The notes below the pieces were generated by a model, which was not told the origin of the DNA, did not search any database, and was given only the letters and a program-made list of their open reading frames with translations. From Hyphomicrobiales bacterium (GTDB lineage Bacteria; Pseudomonadota; Alphaproteobacteria; Rhizobiales; Xanthobacteraceae): a DNA stretch of 7,393 nucleotides. Position 1 is the stretch's first letter; every line of letters begins with the position of its first letter. The stretch covers positions 1 through 7,393 of the forward strand of contig JACQDO010000250.1 of NCBI GenBank assembly GCA_016201085.1, in the 5' to 3' direction. This document shows, one piece after another, positions 1 through 6,546 of this stretch. The position numbers and the translations under genes were made by a program.

Positions 1-28
1 GCCCGAGATCGGTGGATGCGGGCGGCCC

Positions 29-70
29 CATGCTTCGAGACGCCGCCTCCGGCGGCTCCTCAGCATGAGG
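29..70 (-). repeat. Palindromic intergenic repeat, copy 1
   Basis: CATGC (29-33) pairs with GCATG (63-67), and GCCGCC (42-47) with GGCGGC (51-56). It has the same TTCGAGACG and CTCCTCA blocks as copy 2 and the same orientation, and lies 30 bases after the rbfA stop, before whatever gene follows outside the window. Confidence 0.7.
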
Positions 71-99
71 CCGAACAGGGCTTTTCACTTCGTTTTCGG

Positions 100-519
100 T
101 CACGCGTCGTCCTCACGGTCAAGATCGCGCTTCACTTCCGGCGAGCGCAGCAACTTGTCGATGCGCTCGGCTTCCGCGAACCGCTCGTCGATGCGGAAGC
201 GGATATCGGGCGCGAATTTCAGATTGATGGCGTGGGCGATCTCGGTCCGCAGAAACTTCTTGTTGCGCTCCAAGGCGGCGACCACCGCCTCGGCGTCGCG
301 GCCGGCGAGCGGCATGACGTAGACGGTCGCCAGCCGCAGGTCGGGGCTCATGCGCACTTCCGGCACGGTGATGAGATGGCCCTCGATCACCGGATCGTGC
401 ACGTCGCCGCGCGTCAGCAGCTCGGCCATGGCATGGCGCACCAGTTCGCCGACGCGCAACTGGCGCTGCGAGCCGCCGCCGGGGGCGCTGTTGTCGCGGT
501 GTGATTTTTTTCGCGTCAT
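100..519 (-). CDS. rbfA: 30S ribosome-binding factor RbfA
   Basis: RbfA is a KH-fold protein that binds the immature 30S subunit near the 5' helix of 16S rRNA and helps its maturation, especially in the cold. From ATG 519 the product has 139 aa, with a polar N-terminus, SQRQLRVGE at 17-25, [12 protein letters not shown] at 57-68 and [13 protein letters not shown] at 100-112, all family hallmarks, and an acidic end. It follows infB as usual. I prefer 519 because family members begin with a short R/K-rich stretch like MTRKK; ATG 540 would add seven residues and begins inside a palindromic repeat, and ATG 531 is also possible. No strong Shine-Dalgarno separates them. Transcription must pass through the insert unless an unseen promoter exists. 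Confidence 0.95.
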   Translation of the reverse strand: MTRKKSHRDNSAPGGGSQRQLRVGELVRHAMAELLTRGDVHDPVIEGHLITVPEVRMSPDLRLATVYVMPLAGRDAEAVVAALERNKKFLRTEIAHAINLKFAPDIRFRIDERFAEAERIDKLLRSPEVKRDLDREDDA

Positions 520-534
520 TTCCAATTCCATCCG

Positions 535-582
535 CCTCATGGTTCGAGACGCGTCGCTGTCGCGACGCTCCTCACCATGAGG
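535..582 (-). repeat. Palindromic intergenic repeat, copy 2
   Basis: Arms CCTCATGG (535-542) and CCATGAGG (575-582) enclose GCGTCGC (551-557) / GCGACGC (562-568) with a four-base loop. Its edge contains the upstream-most possible ATG of rbfA (540-538). No U-tract follows on the coding strand, so I do not call it a terminator, although the hairpin could stabilise or separate the infB and rbfA message parts. Confidence 0.75.
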
Positions 583-595
583 CTTGCTCAGTGCG

Positions 596-641
596 CCTCA
601 TCCTGAGGAGGCCGCGTTAGCGGCCGTCTCGAAGGATGAGG
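596..641 (+). repeat. Palindromic intergenic repeat, copy 3
   Basis: Arms CCTCATCC (596-603) and GGATGAGG (634-641) enclose a second stem GGCCGC (610-615) / GCGGCC (620-625) with loop GTTA. It shares the TGAGGAG and CGTCTCGAA blocks with the copies at 535-582 and 29-70, in the opposite orientation. It forms an inverted pair with 535-582, 13 bases apart. REP-like; function unknown. Confidence 0.75.
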
Positions 642-696
642 GAGCCTTGGTTTCGTAAGATCGGATGAGTGTTCTGCGCAGACCCAAGTATCGGAC
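642..696. other. Spacer between the displaced infB end and the repeat pair
   Basis: No gene, promoter or terminator is seen here. It contains only a 10-base palindrome, TCTGCGCAGA (673-682), of unknown meaning. It is probably host sequence from the original infB-rbfA gap. Confidence 0.5.
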
Positions 697-748
697 TTAG
701 AGGCTGCGTTGAATCGTCTCCACCCGGTAGCATTCGATCACGTCGCCG
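697..748 (-). pseudogene. Displaced original 3' end of infB
   Basis: Read on the minus strand this encodes [16 protein letters not shown] and stop (TAA at 699-697), the same end as the present infB, but without the rest of the gene. Since it adjoins the host spacer leading to rbfA, it is most likely the original gene end pushed away by the insertion. Upstream of it the frame runs into insert sequence. It is not expected to be translated as a separate product. Confidence 0.75.
706..748 (-). repeat. 43-base direct repeat, distal copy (att-like)
   Basis: Perfect copy of 1621-1663. It is followed on the minus strand by AGC CTC TAA (705-697), the host-side version of Ser-Leu-stop. A small hairpin, GCAAC (750-754) with GTTGC (759-763), lies immediately on the insert side; its meaning is unknown. 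Confidence 0.85.
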
Positions 749-773
749 TGCAACTGGCGTTGCGAAAGACCTT

Positions 774-1133
774 TCATAAACGTTTGCCTTTTGGCCGCGC
801 CTTTTTGCCCGGCTTTAGCCCAGCCAACGTAGCCATTCTCTCAAAGGCGCGAACAGAAGCTTCCTCGGCACGTGTATCAACACGCTCATCCAGCGCCTTA
901 TTCACGAAATCCAAGAGCACTCTCAGTTGCCCGGCCTGTTCATCAACCTGTCTTTGCAGAGTAGCCACTCGCCGATCAAGTTCTATGTTTTGTTGCTTTA
1001 GAGCTTCGACAGATCGTTCCAATCGGAGAATATTCCGAATGAATTCGCCCAGTCTTCGCCACGATAGAGCGTCTTCCTTTTCTTGCTTTGATACAGGCGA
1101 TTTCAAAATATCGCGTTTATCTTCCTCGGCCAT
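774..1133 (-). CDS. Unknown coiled-coil protein with basic tail, second cargo gene
   Basis: I do not recognise this 119-aa protein. Residues 1-25 are charged; about 30-95 form a likely coiled coil with hydrophobic residues at heptad-like spacing (I35, L38, V42, L45, I50, L52, V56, L59, V63, L70, V77); the last 13 residues (from K107) contain seven K/R. This suggests a helical oligomer with a possible nucleic-acid or ribosome-binding tail, which is inference. The start lies two bases after the stop of the preceding gene, with AAGG ten bases upstream inside that gene, so the pair is translationally coupled. The TGA at 776-774 comes 25 bases before the distal 43-base repeat. Confidence 0.7.
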   Translation of the reverse strand: MAEEDKRDILKSPVSKQEKEDALSWRRLGEFIRNILRLERSVEALKQQNIELDRRVATLQRQVDEQAGQLRVLLDFVNKALDERVDTRAEEASVRAFERMATLAGLKPGKKARPKGKRL

Positions 1134-1135
1134 TT

Positions 1136-1603
1136 CTAAGATGCCTTTTTAGTCAACCGTTTGAGAAGGCGTCTATTTTCGGCCTGCCGACGAGAAATTA
1201 CGCGCTCTGTTACGGCGATGCTGCGCAGACTTACACGACGCTCGATTACGGTTCCTTCCACAATTTCGGCAGCATGCTGCAAGTGCCGGTGTGCAATTGC
1301 TGTCGCGTGATAAATACCCAAAGCTGACTCCGATAAGATTTTCCCTGTCGTATCGTTTGCAGCAGTAAATCGGTCGGGTTTGTTATTCCGCCCCGTAGAA
1401 TGGGCCCTTGTTCGCTCTGCTTCAATTGCAACGATTTCAAGCAGATACGCCAGCATATCGAGACCAGTGCGTTGGGCTAGTTCAGCGAGATCACGTGATG
1501 CTGTGGCAATATAAGGCAAATTGCCGCGATCGGCCATCGAGATACTCGAAGCCGATGTTGTATGAACCACGCCGCCTAATGCCTTAATGTTTTCTACCTT
1601 CAT
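1136..1603 (-). CDS. Unknown helical protein, first cargo gene of the insert
   Basis: I do not recognise this 155-aa protein. It has no signal peptide or membrane segment. Residues 36-66 look like an amphipathic helix pair (DLAELAQRTGLDMLAYLLEI), then a polar stretch (68-88), a histidine-containing helix (about 90-117, HRHLQHAAEIVEG), and a strongly basic C-terminus (about 121-155, many R and K). The segment ADRGNLPYIA onward reminds me of short uncharacterised Bradyrhizobium proteins, a weak impression. The ATG at 1603 comes eight bases after the infB stop without a Shine-Dalgarno, so it probably depends on ribosomes finishing infB. ATG at 1537 (Met23) is an alternative start. The gene ends two bases before the next ATG. 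Its codon use is less G/C-biased than the core genes. Confidence 0.7.
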   Translation of the reverse strand: MKVENIKALGGVVHTTSASSISMADRGNLPYIATASRDLAELAQRTGLDMLAYLLEIVAIEAERTRAHSTGRNNKPDRFTAANDTTGKILSESALGIYHATAIAHRHLQHAAEIVEGTVIERRVSLRSIAVTERVISRRQAENRRLLKRLTKKAS

Positions 1604-1620
1604 GCAACATTCTACAGCGA

Positions 1621-1663
1621 GCGTTGAATCGTCTCCACCCGGTAGCATTCGATCACGTCGCCG
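1621..1663 (-). repeat. 43-base direct repeat, operon-proximal copy (att-like)
   Basis: This copy is the end of the present infB coding sequence, covering the codons from GDVIECY to IQR. It is identical to 706-748, with mismatches immediately on both sides. The next codons on the minus strand are TCG CTG TAG (1620-1612), which lie inside the insert and give infB its present Ser-Leu-stop. Confidence 0.85.
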
Positions 1664-3207
1664 GCCCGCATGTCCTGGTAGCCCTCGAAGGCCATGCCGC
1701 ATTCCATGCCGGAGGCGACTTCCCTGGCGTCGTCCTTGAAGCGTTTGAGTTGGCTGAGCTTGCCTTCGTGGATCACCACGTTGTCGCGGATCAGCCGCAC
1801 ATTGGCGCCGCGTTCCACGGTACCGTCGGTGACGCGGCAGCCGGCGATGTTGCCGACCTTGGAGACCTTGAAGATTTCCAGGATCTGAGCATTGCCCAGC
1901 ATGGTCTCGCGCAGCGTCGGCGCCAGCAGGCCGGACATCGCCTTTTTCACGTCGTCGACCAGGTCGTAGATGATGTTGTAGTAGCGGATTTCGATGCCGA
2001 CCCGCGCCGCCGACTCGCGCGCTTCCTTGTTGGCGCGCACGTTGAAGGCGATGATCGGAACGCCGGAGGCTTCCGCCAGCGTCACGTCGGATTCGGAAAT
2101 GCCGCCGACGCCGGCATGCAGCACGCGCGCGGCAACCTCGTCGGTGGCCATCTTGTCGAGCGCGCCGATAATCGCTTCCAGCGAGCCCTGCACGTCGGCC
2201 TTGATGACCAACGGGAATTCCTTGCGGCCCGAAGTCTTGGCCTGCGCCATCATCTGCTCGAGCGAGCCGCGCATGCCGGTGGCACGCGCCGCGGTCTTCT
2301 CGCGTTTCTGGCGGGCGCGGTAATCGGTGACTTCGCGGGCGCGGGCTTCGTTTTCGACCACCGCCAGGCGGTCGCCGGCGTCGGGCGTGCCGGAGAAGCC
2401 GAGCACCTCGACCGGCGTCGACGGCCCGGCATTGTCGATCGGATCGCCGGTGTCGGACACCAGCGCGCGCACGCGGCCCCATTCGGCGCCGGCCACCACC
2501 AGGTCGCCGACATGCAGCGTGCCGCGCTGGATCAGCACGGTCGCCACCGGGCCGCGGCCGCGGTCGAGCTTGGCCTCGATCACGGTGCCTTCGGCCGGAC
2601 GGCTCGGATTGGCCTTGAGATCGAGGATTTCGGCCTGCAGGTTGATCATTTCCAGCAGCTTGTCGATGTTGATCTTCTTGGTTGCGGACACTTCCACGTC
2701 CACCACGTCGCCGCCCAAGGTTTCGACCTGGATCTCGTGCTGCAGCAGTTCGCTGCGCACGCGTTCGGCCTTGGCGTCCGGCTTGTCGATCTTGTTGATG
2801 GCGACGATGATCGGCACCTTGGCCGCCTTGGCATGGTGGATCGCTTCCACCGTCTGCGGCATGACGCCGTCATCGGCGGCCACCACCAGCACGACGATGT
2901 CGGTGACTTTGGCACCACGGGCACGCATGGCAGTGAAGGCGGCGTGGCCGGGCGTGTCGATGAACGTGACCTTGCCGCCGGACGGCGCGGTCACCTGATA
3001 GGCGCCGATATGCTGGGTGATGCCGCCGGCTTCGCCCGCCACCACGTTGGCCGAACGGATGGTGTCGAGCAGCGAGGTTTTGCCGTGGTCGACATGGCCC
3101 ATGACGGTGACCACCGGCGCGCGCGGCGCGAGCCCGGCCGGGTCGTCGGCGGCATCGAACAGGCCTTCTTCCACGTCGGCTTCCGCCACGCGGCGCACGC
3201 TGTGGCC

Positions 3208-3209
3208 CG
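3208..3209 (-). other. Frame junction in infB
   Basis: The infB frame from upstream reads through ATC (3211-3209); the correct frame resumes with GGC CAC AGC (3207-3199), leaving one base (3208) between. Family members have a linker of about 16 residues (typically with DADTAQLIAEE) here, absent in this sequence. The frame cannot be restored by one base alone without losing those residues, so it is a small deletion rather than a homopolymer error. Confidence 0.8.
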
Positions 3210-4110
3210 ATCTGCAACATCTGACCCTGCTTCATCAGCAGGCGGATCACGTCGACCGCGCGCTCCGACATGCGGTTGGCAAGATCGGAAATCGTGATCG
3301 CCTCGGGGATCGTCACCTCGCGCACCAGTTTTTCCTTCGGCTCGTCGGAAGCATGACCCTTGAGCCGCTGGGTGCGGCGGCGGAACGAGGCGACCGAGCG
3401 TTCGCGCACTTCGTCGGCGCGCAGCGCGGTGACCAGTGTCAAGCGGCCGCGCTCTTTTGCGGGCGCGCCACGCGGAGCGGCCGGCCGGGCGGCCGCCGGA
3501 CGCGCGGCGCCGCCACCGGGGCGGCGCGAGGTGCGTGGCGCTTCGTCTTCTTCGACTTCGAGCGTCAGACGAGCGGCCGGTTTCTTGACCTCATCGTCGC
3601 CGAGACGTTTCTTGGCGACCTCGCCGGCCTTGCGTTTGGATTCTTCTTCGCGCTTATGGCGCTCGTCTTCCTCGTGCTTGCGCGCTTCGGCGGCTTCCCG
3701 CTCGGTCTTCTCGACCACTTCGCGGGAGGCTTTGCGGCGCGCCTCTTCCTCGGCGATCTTGCGCTCTTCCGCTTCGCGCACGCGCGAATCGGCGAGCGCA
3801 TGCGCGCGCGCGACGCGCTCTTCCTCGGTCAGCGTGCGCAGCACGACGCCGGAGGGCTTGGGCTCGACATGCGGCGCGGCCGCCGGCGCGGTCCGCGGCG
3901 CGGCGACTTTAGCCTTCGGTGCCTCGACCGGCGCCGCCTCGGGCTTGGCCTCGGGCGCTCCGCCGACAATACGGCGTTTGACCTTCTCGACCACGACCTG
4001 CTTGCTGCGGCCATGGCTGAAGCTCTGGCGCACCACGCCCGTCTCGGTACGCGGCTTCAGCGTCAGCTTGCCAACGCTGAGTTTCTTTTCGCCAGGGTTC
4101 TTCGTTTCGC

Positions 4111-4827
4111 TCATTCCGAACTTTTTCCTCGTGCGCCGTCCGTCGGCGCATGCGCGCTAACTGCATAGGGCGAATTTCCGGTCCGAAAGCGCTCCAAGCG
4201 CATGACGCGAGCCAGAAAAGTCGCAGCTCCGGGGCCGGCAAGCAGGGCTGCATGTACCACATTTGGCCGGTTCAATGCCAAATCCAATTGGCCGCCGGTA
4301 AACGTGTCGATGACCGCGATTTCGCGCGGTTTTACGTCGTTATTGCGGTGTGAGGCCGCATCCAGCTTGCGCTTTCCCTCGGCCGAGCCATCGCAGGCAT
4401 GGATCAGTGCCAGGATATCGTCCCGGCCGAGCGCCGCCTCGACCTTGGCGAACCCGCTCGGCACGGCGCCGGCCTTGGCCGCGATCGCCAGCGCATCGAG
4501 CGCGGCGCGATGCAACAGCCGCTCGACTTGCGCCGCCAGATCGCCGGCGACCCGCACCTCCCGCTTGAAGCCGCGCGCGAATACGTGGCGCTTGACCGCC
4601 TCCTCGATCGCGGTCCGGCTGGCCGTAATCCAGATGCCGCGGCCAGGCAGCTTGCGCTTGACGTCGGCGACCACCTCGCCGGCCGGCCCGAGCACGAAGC
4701 GGATCATCTCGGATACCGGCTTGGGCTCGCGGGTCAGCGCGCAGGCGCGCTCGGTCCCGGCGGCGACGCTGATCGCCCCACGGTCGAGTTCGCCGCCTTG
4801 CCCGCTGTTGTGCGCCGTTGCCAGCAT
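4111..4827 (-). CDS. ylxR: YlxR-family RNA-binding protein with L7Ae-like C-terminal domain
   Basis: The 238-aa protein begins with a YlxR (DUF448) domain at about 25-100, recognised by RACALTR at 27-33, an IRFV strand at 42-45 and the family's PGRG at 61-64. The C-terminal half (about 104-210), with an alanine-rich helix followed by a VIDTF strand at 172-176, resembles the L7Ae/eL8 RNA-binding fold, a fusion common in alphaproteobacteria. In Bacillus the homologue (YlxR, also called RnpM) binds RNase P; whether this protein does so is unknown. Its place between nusA and infB is conserved across bacteria. Its TGA overlaps the infB ATG (ATGA, 4114-4111), which indicates translational coupling. 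A GGAG lies 14 bases before the ATG, rather far, so the exact start is less certain. Confidence 0.9.
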   Translation of the reverse strand: MLATAHNSGQGGELDRGAISVAAGTERACALTREPKPVSEMIRFVLGPAGEVVADVKRKLPGRGIWITASRTAIEEAVKRHVFARGFKREVRVAGDLAAQVERLLHRAALDALAIAAKAGAVPSGFAKVEAALGRDDILALIHACDGSAEGKRKLDAASHRNNDVKPREIAVIDTFTGGQLDLALNRPNVVHAALLAGPGAATFLARVMRLERFRTGNSPYAVSAHAPTDGARGKSSE

Positions 4828-4845
4828 CGTTGGTGTCGTTGCTCC

Positions 4846-6453
4846 TTAAGATTGAGGTGCTTCCGCCGGCGCGGCTTCTTCCGGCGCGGGCGGCGGCGCG
4901 AGTTCGGCTTCCGTCACCCAGCCGGCCTTCAGGCGCGCCTGCATGATCAGGGCTTCGGCGTCCTCGCGCGAAACATCGAGGCCGTCGAAATAGCCGGGCT
5001 CGTGTTTGCTCTCGCCGTCCTTGCGTTCGGTCCAGCCGGTAAGGTCGTCGGTGGCGCAGCCGGCGAGGTCTTCCACCGTCTTCACCCCGTTCTCGCCAAG
5101 CGCGACCAGCATCTTGGTGGTGACGCCGGGCACGTCCTTGACCGCGTCCTCGACGCCCAACTCGATACGTTTGGTATCGAGCTCGGCTTCCAGCTTGCCG
5201 AGATATTCCTTGGCGCGTTCCTGCAGTTCGCGCGCGGTCTCCTCGTCGAAGCCCTCGATGCCGGCGATCTCCTTCTCGTCCACCAGCGCCAGCTCCTCGA
5301 TCGAGCCGAAGCCTTCGGAAGCGAGCAGTTGCCCGACCACTTCGTCGAGATTGAGCGCCTCGACGAAAATCTTGGTGCGGTTCTCGAACTCGGCCTGGCG
5401 GCGTTCGGATTCTTCCTGTTCCGTCAAAATGTCGATGTCCCAGCCGGTGAGCTGGGAGGCGAGCCGCACGTTCTGCCCGCGCCGGCCGATGGCGAGCGAG
5501 AGCTGCGCATCCGGCACCACCACCTCGATGCGCTCCTTGTCTTCGTCGAGCACCACCTTGGCCACTTCCGCCGGCGCCAGCGCGTTCACCACGAAGGTGG
5601 CGATGTCCGGCGACCACGGGATGATGTCGATCTTCTCGCCCTGCAATTCGTTCACCACCGCCTGCACGCGCGAGCCGCGCATGCCGACGCAGGCGCCGAC
5701 CGGATCGACGGATGAATCGCGCGAGATCACCGCGATCTTGGCGCGCGAGCCGGGGTCGCGGGCAACCGCCTTCACTTCGACGATGCCGTCATAGATTTCC
5801 GGCACTTCCTGCGCGAACAGCTTGGCGGTGAATTGCGGATGCGTGCGCGAGAGGAAAATCTGCGGCCCACGCGGCTCGCGCCGCACGTCGTAGATATAAG
5901 CCCGAATACGATCGCCGTTGCGGAACACCTCGCGCGGCAGCAATTCGTCGCGCCGCACGATCGCCTCGCCGCGGCCGAGATCGACCACCACGTTGCCGTA
6001 TTCGACGCGCTTGACGACGCCGTTGACGATCTCGCCGATGCGATCCTTGTACTCGGCATATTGCCGGTCGCGCTCGGCTTCGCGCACCTTCTGTACGATC
6101 ACCTGCTTGGCGGACTGCGCGGCGATGCGGCCATATTCCAGCGGCGGCAGCGGATCGGCGATGGTGTCGCCGACCTGGGCGGCCGGATGGCGCTTGCGCG
6201 CGTCCTCGAGCGTGATTTGATTGGACGGGTTCTCGACCGCCTCGACCACCAGCATGTGGCGGGTGAGCCGCAGATCGCCGGTCTTCGGCTCGATCTCGGC
6301 ATGCACGTCGGTTTCCGCGCCGTAGCGTGAGCGCGCCGCCTTGGCGATGGCGTCCTCCATCGCGGCGATGACGATGCCGCGGTCGATCGATTTTTCGCGC
6401 GCGACCGCATCGGCGATTTGCAATAGTTCGAGCCTGTTGGCGCTGACTGCCAT
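4846..6453 (-). CDS. nusA: Transcription termination/antitermination factor NusA
   Basis: NusA binds RNA polymerase and nascent RNA and controls pausing, termination and antitermination, including rRNA operons. The 535-aa protein has the N-terminal polymerase-binding domain (about 1-130), an S1 domain (about 137-203), KH1 with GACVGMRG at 253-260, KH2 with AIGRRGQN at 321-328, and an acidic C-terminal region with helix-hairpin-helix-like repeats (about 360-515), ending in a P/A/E-rich tail. The long C-terminal extension fits proteobacterial NusA. The start is fixed by the strong ribosome binding site. Third codon positions are strongly G/C and the frame is intact. ylxR begins 18 bases after its stop, so the two are surely co-transcribed. 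Confidence 0.98.
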   Translation of the reverse strand: MAVSANRLELLQIADAVAREKSIDRGIVIAAMEDAIAKAARSRYGAETDVHAEIEPKTGDLRLTRHMLVVEAVENPSNQITLEDARKRHPAAQVGDTIADPLPPLEYGRIAAQSAKQVIVQKVREAERDRQYAEYKDRIGEIVNGVVKRVEYGNVVVDLGRGEAIVRRDELLPREVFRNGDRIRAYIYDVRREPRGPQIFLSRTHPQFTAKLFAQEVPEIYDGIVEVKAVARDPGSRAKIAVISRDSSVDPVGACVGMRGSRVQAVVNELQGEKIDIIPWSPDIATFVVNALAPAEVAKVVLDEDKERIEVVVPDAQLSLAIGRRGQNVRLASQLTGWDIDILTEQEESERRQAEFENRTKIFVEALNLDEVVGQLLASEGFGSIEELALVDEKEIAGIEGFDEETARELQERAKEYLGKLEAELDTKRIELGVEDAVKDVPGVTTKMLVALGENGVKTVEDLAGCATDDLTGWTERKDGESKHEPGYFDGLDVSREDAEALIMQARLKAGWVTEAELAPPPAPEEAAPAEAPQS

Positions 6454-6461
6454 AGCTCAGT

Positions 6462-6467
6462 CTCCTT
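6462..6467 (-). promoter_or_regulatory. Ribosome binding site of nusA
   Basis: AAGGAG (6467-6462) lies eight bases upstream of the nusA ATG. It is the strongest Shine-Dalgarno in the window and fixes the nusA start. Confidence 0.85.
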
Positions 6468-6481
6468 CTCTTAAATTGCTC

Positions 6482-6546
6482 ATGATCCCTCGGGTCAAGC
6501 CCGAGGGCATGCTTTTCCAAAACCGGTTCCCGTCCTTCTGGATCAT
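6482..6546. repeat. Rhizobiales-type palindromic intergenic repeat between rimP and nusA
   Basis: The segment is bounded by ATGATC (6482-6487) and its inverse GATCAT (6541-6546). Inside it CCCTCGGG (6487-6494) pairs with CCCGAGGG (6500-6507) around TCAAG, followed by an AAAACCGGTT segment. From memory, elements with an AACCGGTTT core between ATGATC/GATCAT ends are dispersed in Bradyrhizobium-like genomes. The repeat covers the rimP stop codon and occupies most of the gap before nusA. The hairpin has no U-tract on the coding strand, so I do not call it a terminator. Confidence 0.6.

Larger units (their letters stand above)
706..1663 (-). mobile_element. Putative minimal integrative element inserted in the infB 3' end
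   Basis: Two perfect 43-base direct repeats (1621-1663, 706-748) bracket a segment absent from the usual infB-rbfA arrangement; one repeat unit is 915 bases. Sampled 60-base lines of the insert hand-count at about 47-55% GC (from 841, 961 and 1501), against 60 and 70% for two lines of infB (from 2761 and 2401), so it looks acquired. Both junctions still encode the IF-2 end. It carries two small unknown genes in the operon direction, with no promoter, terminator, transposase or integrase visible. The duplicated target-gene end is typical of site-specific integration by tyrosine recombinases, which would have to be supplied from elsewhere. Homologous recombination with foreign DNA carrying an infB end is the main alternative. 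Confidence 0.65.
1612..4114 (-). pseudogene. infB: Translation initiation factor IF-2, interrupted by an internal deletion/frameshift
   Basis: IF-2 is the essential GTPase that brings initiator fMet-tRNA to the 30S subunit and promotes subunit joining. The first part (4114-3209, 302 codons) holds the conserved start, a long K/E-rich charged region and most of the IF2_N helical domain, stopping abruptly after MKQGQMLQI. The second part is in another frame from 3207 and holds the G domain: GHVDHGKT (G1), GGITQHIG (G2), DTPGH (G3), NKID (G4), then the beta-barrel and C-terminal domains to ETIQRSL at the stop (1614-1612). About 16 codons (47 bases or a similar 3n-1 number) that should join the parts are missing. 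Both parts keep normal codon use and all motifs, so decay is recent or the sequence is wrong. A GAGGA lies 11 bases before the ATG. The last 43 bases before Ser-Leu-stop are repeated at 706-748. As written, translation would leave the true frame before the GTPase domain. Confidence 0.93.

Noticed and set aside
535..641. Intrinsic terminator after infB
   Set aside because: The hairpins are strong but no run of U follows on the minus strand, and the same sequence family occurs elsewhere in the window as a repeat.
774..1603. Calling the two cargo genes a toxin-antitoxin system
   Set aside because: Size and coupling would fit, but no known toxin or antitoxin motif is visible and the order and basic tails do not decide.
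706..1663. IS element or MITE
   Set aside because: No transposase or terminal inverted repeats are seen, and a 43-base duplication that is the exact gene end is far longer than usual target-site duplications.
1136..2482. Continuous minus-strand frame joining the first cargo gene with an alternative frame of infB
   Set aside because: The upstream part is an Arg-rich out-of-frame reading of infB. The credible start is ATG 1603 just after the infB stop.
1624..3297. Long open frame on the plus strand opposite infB
   Set aside because: It is the antisense shadow of a GC-rich gene; its residue composition (H, D, G, R rich) is typical of such shadows and the infB domains on the other strand are certain. 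The same holds for long plus-strand frames opposite nusA and the infB 5' half.
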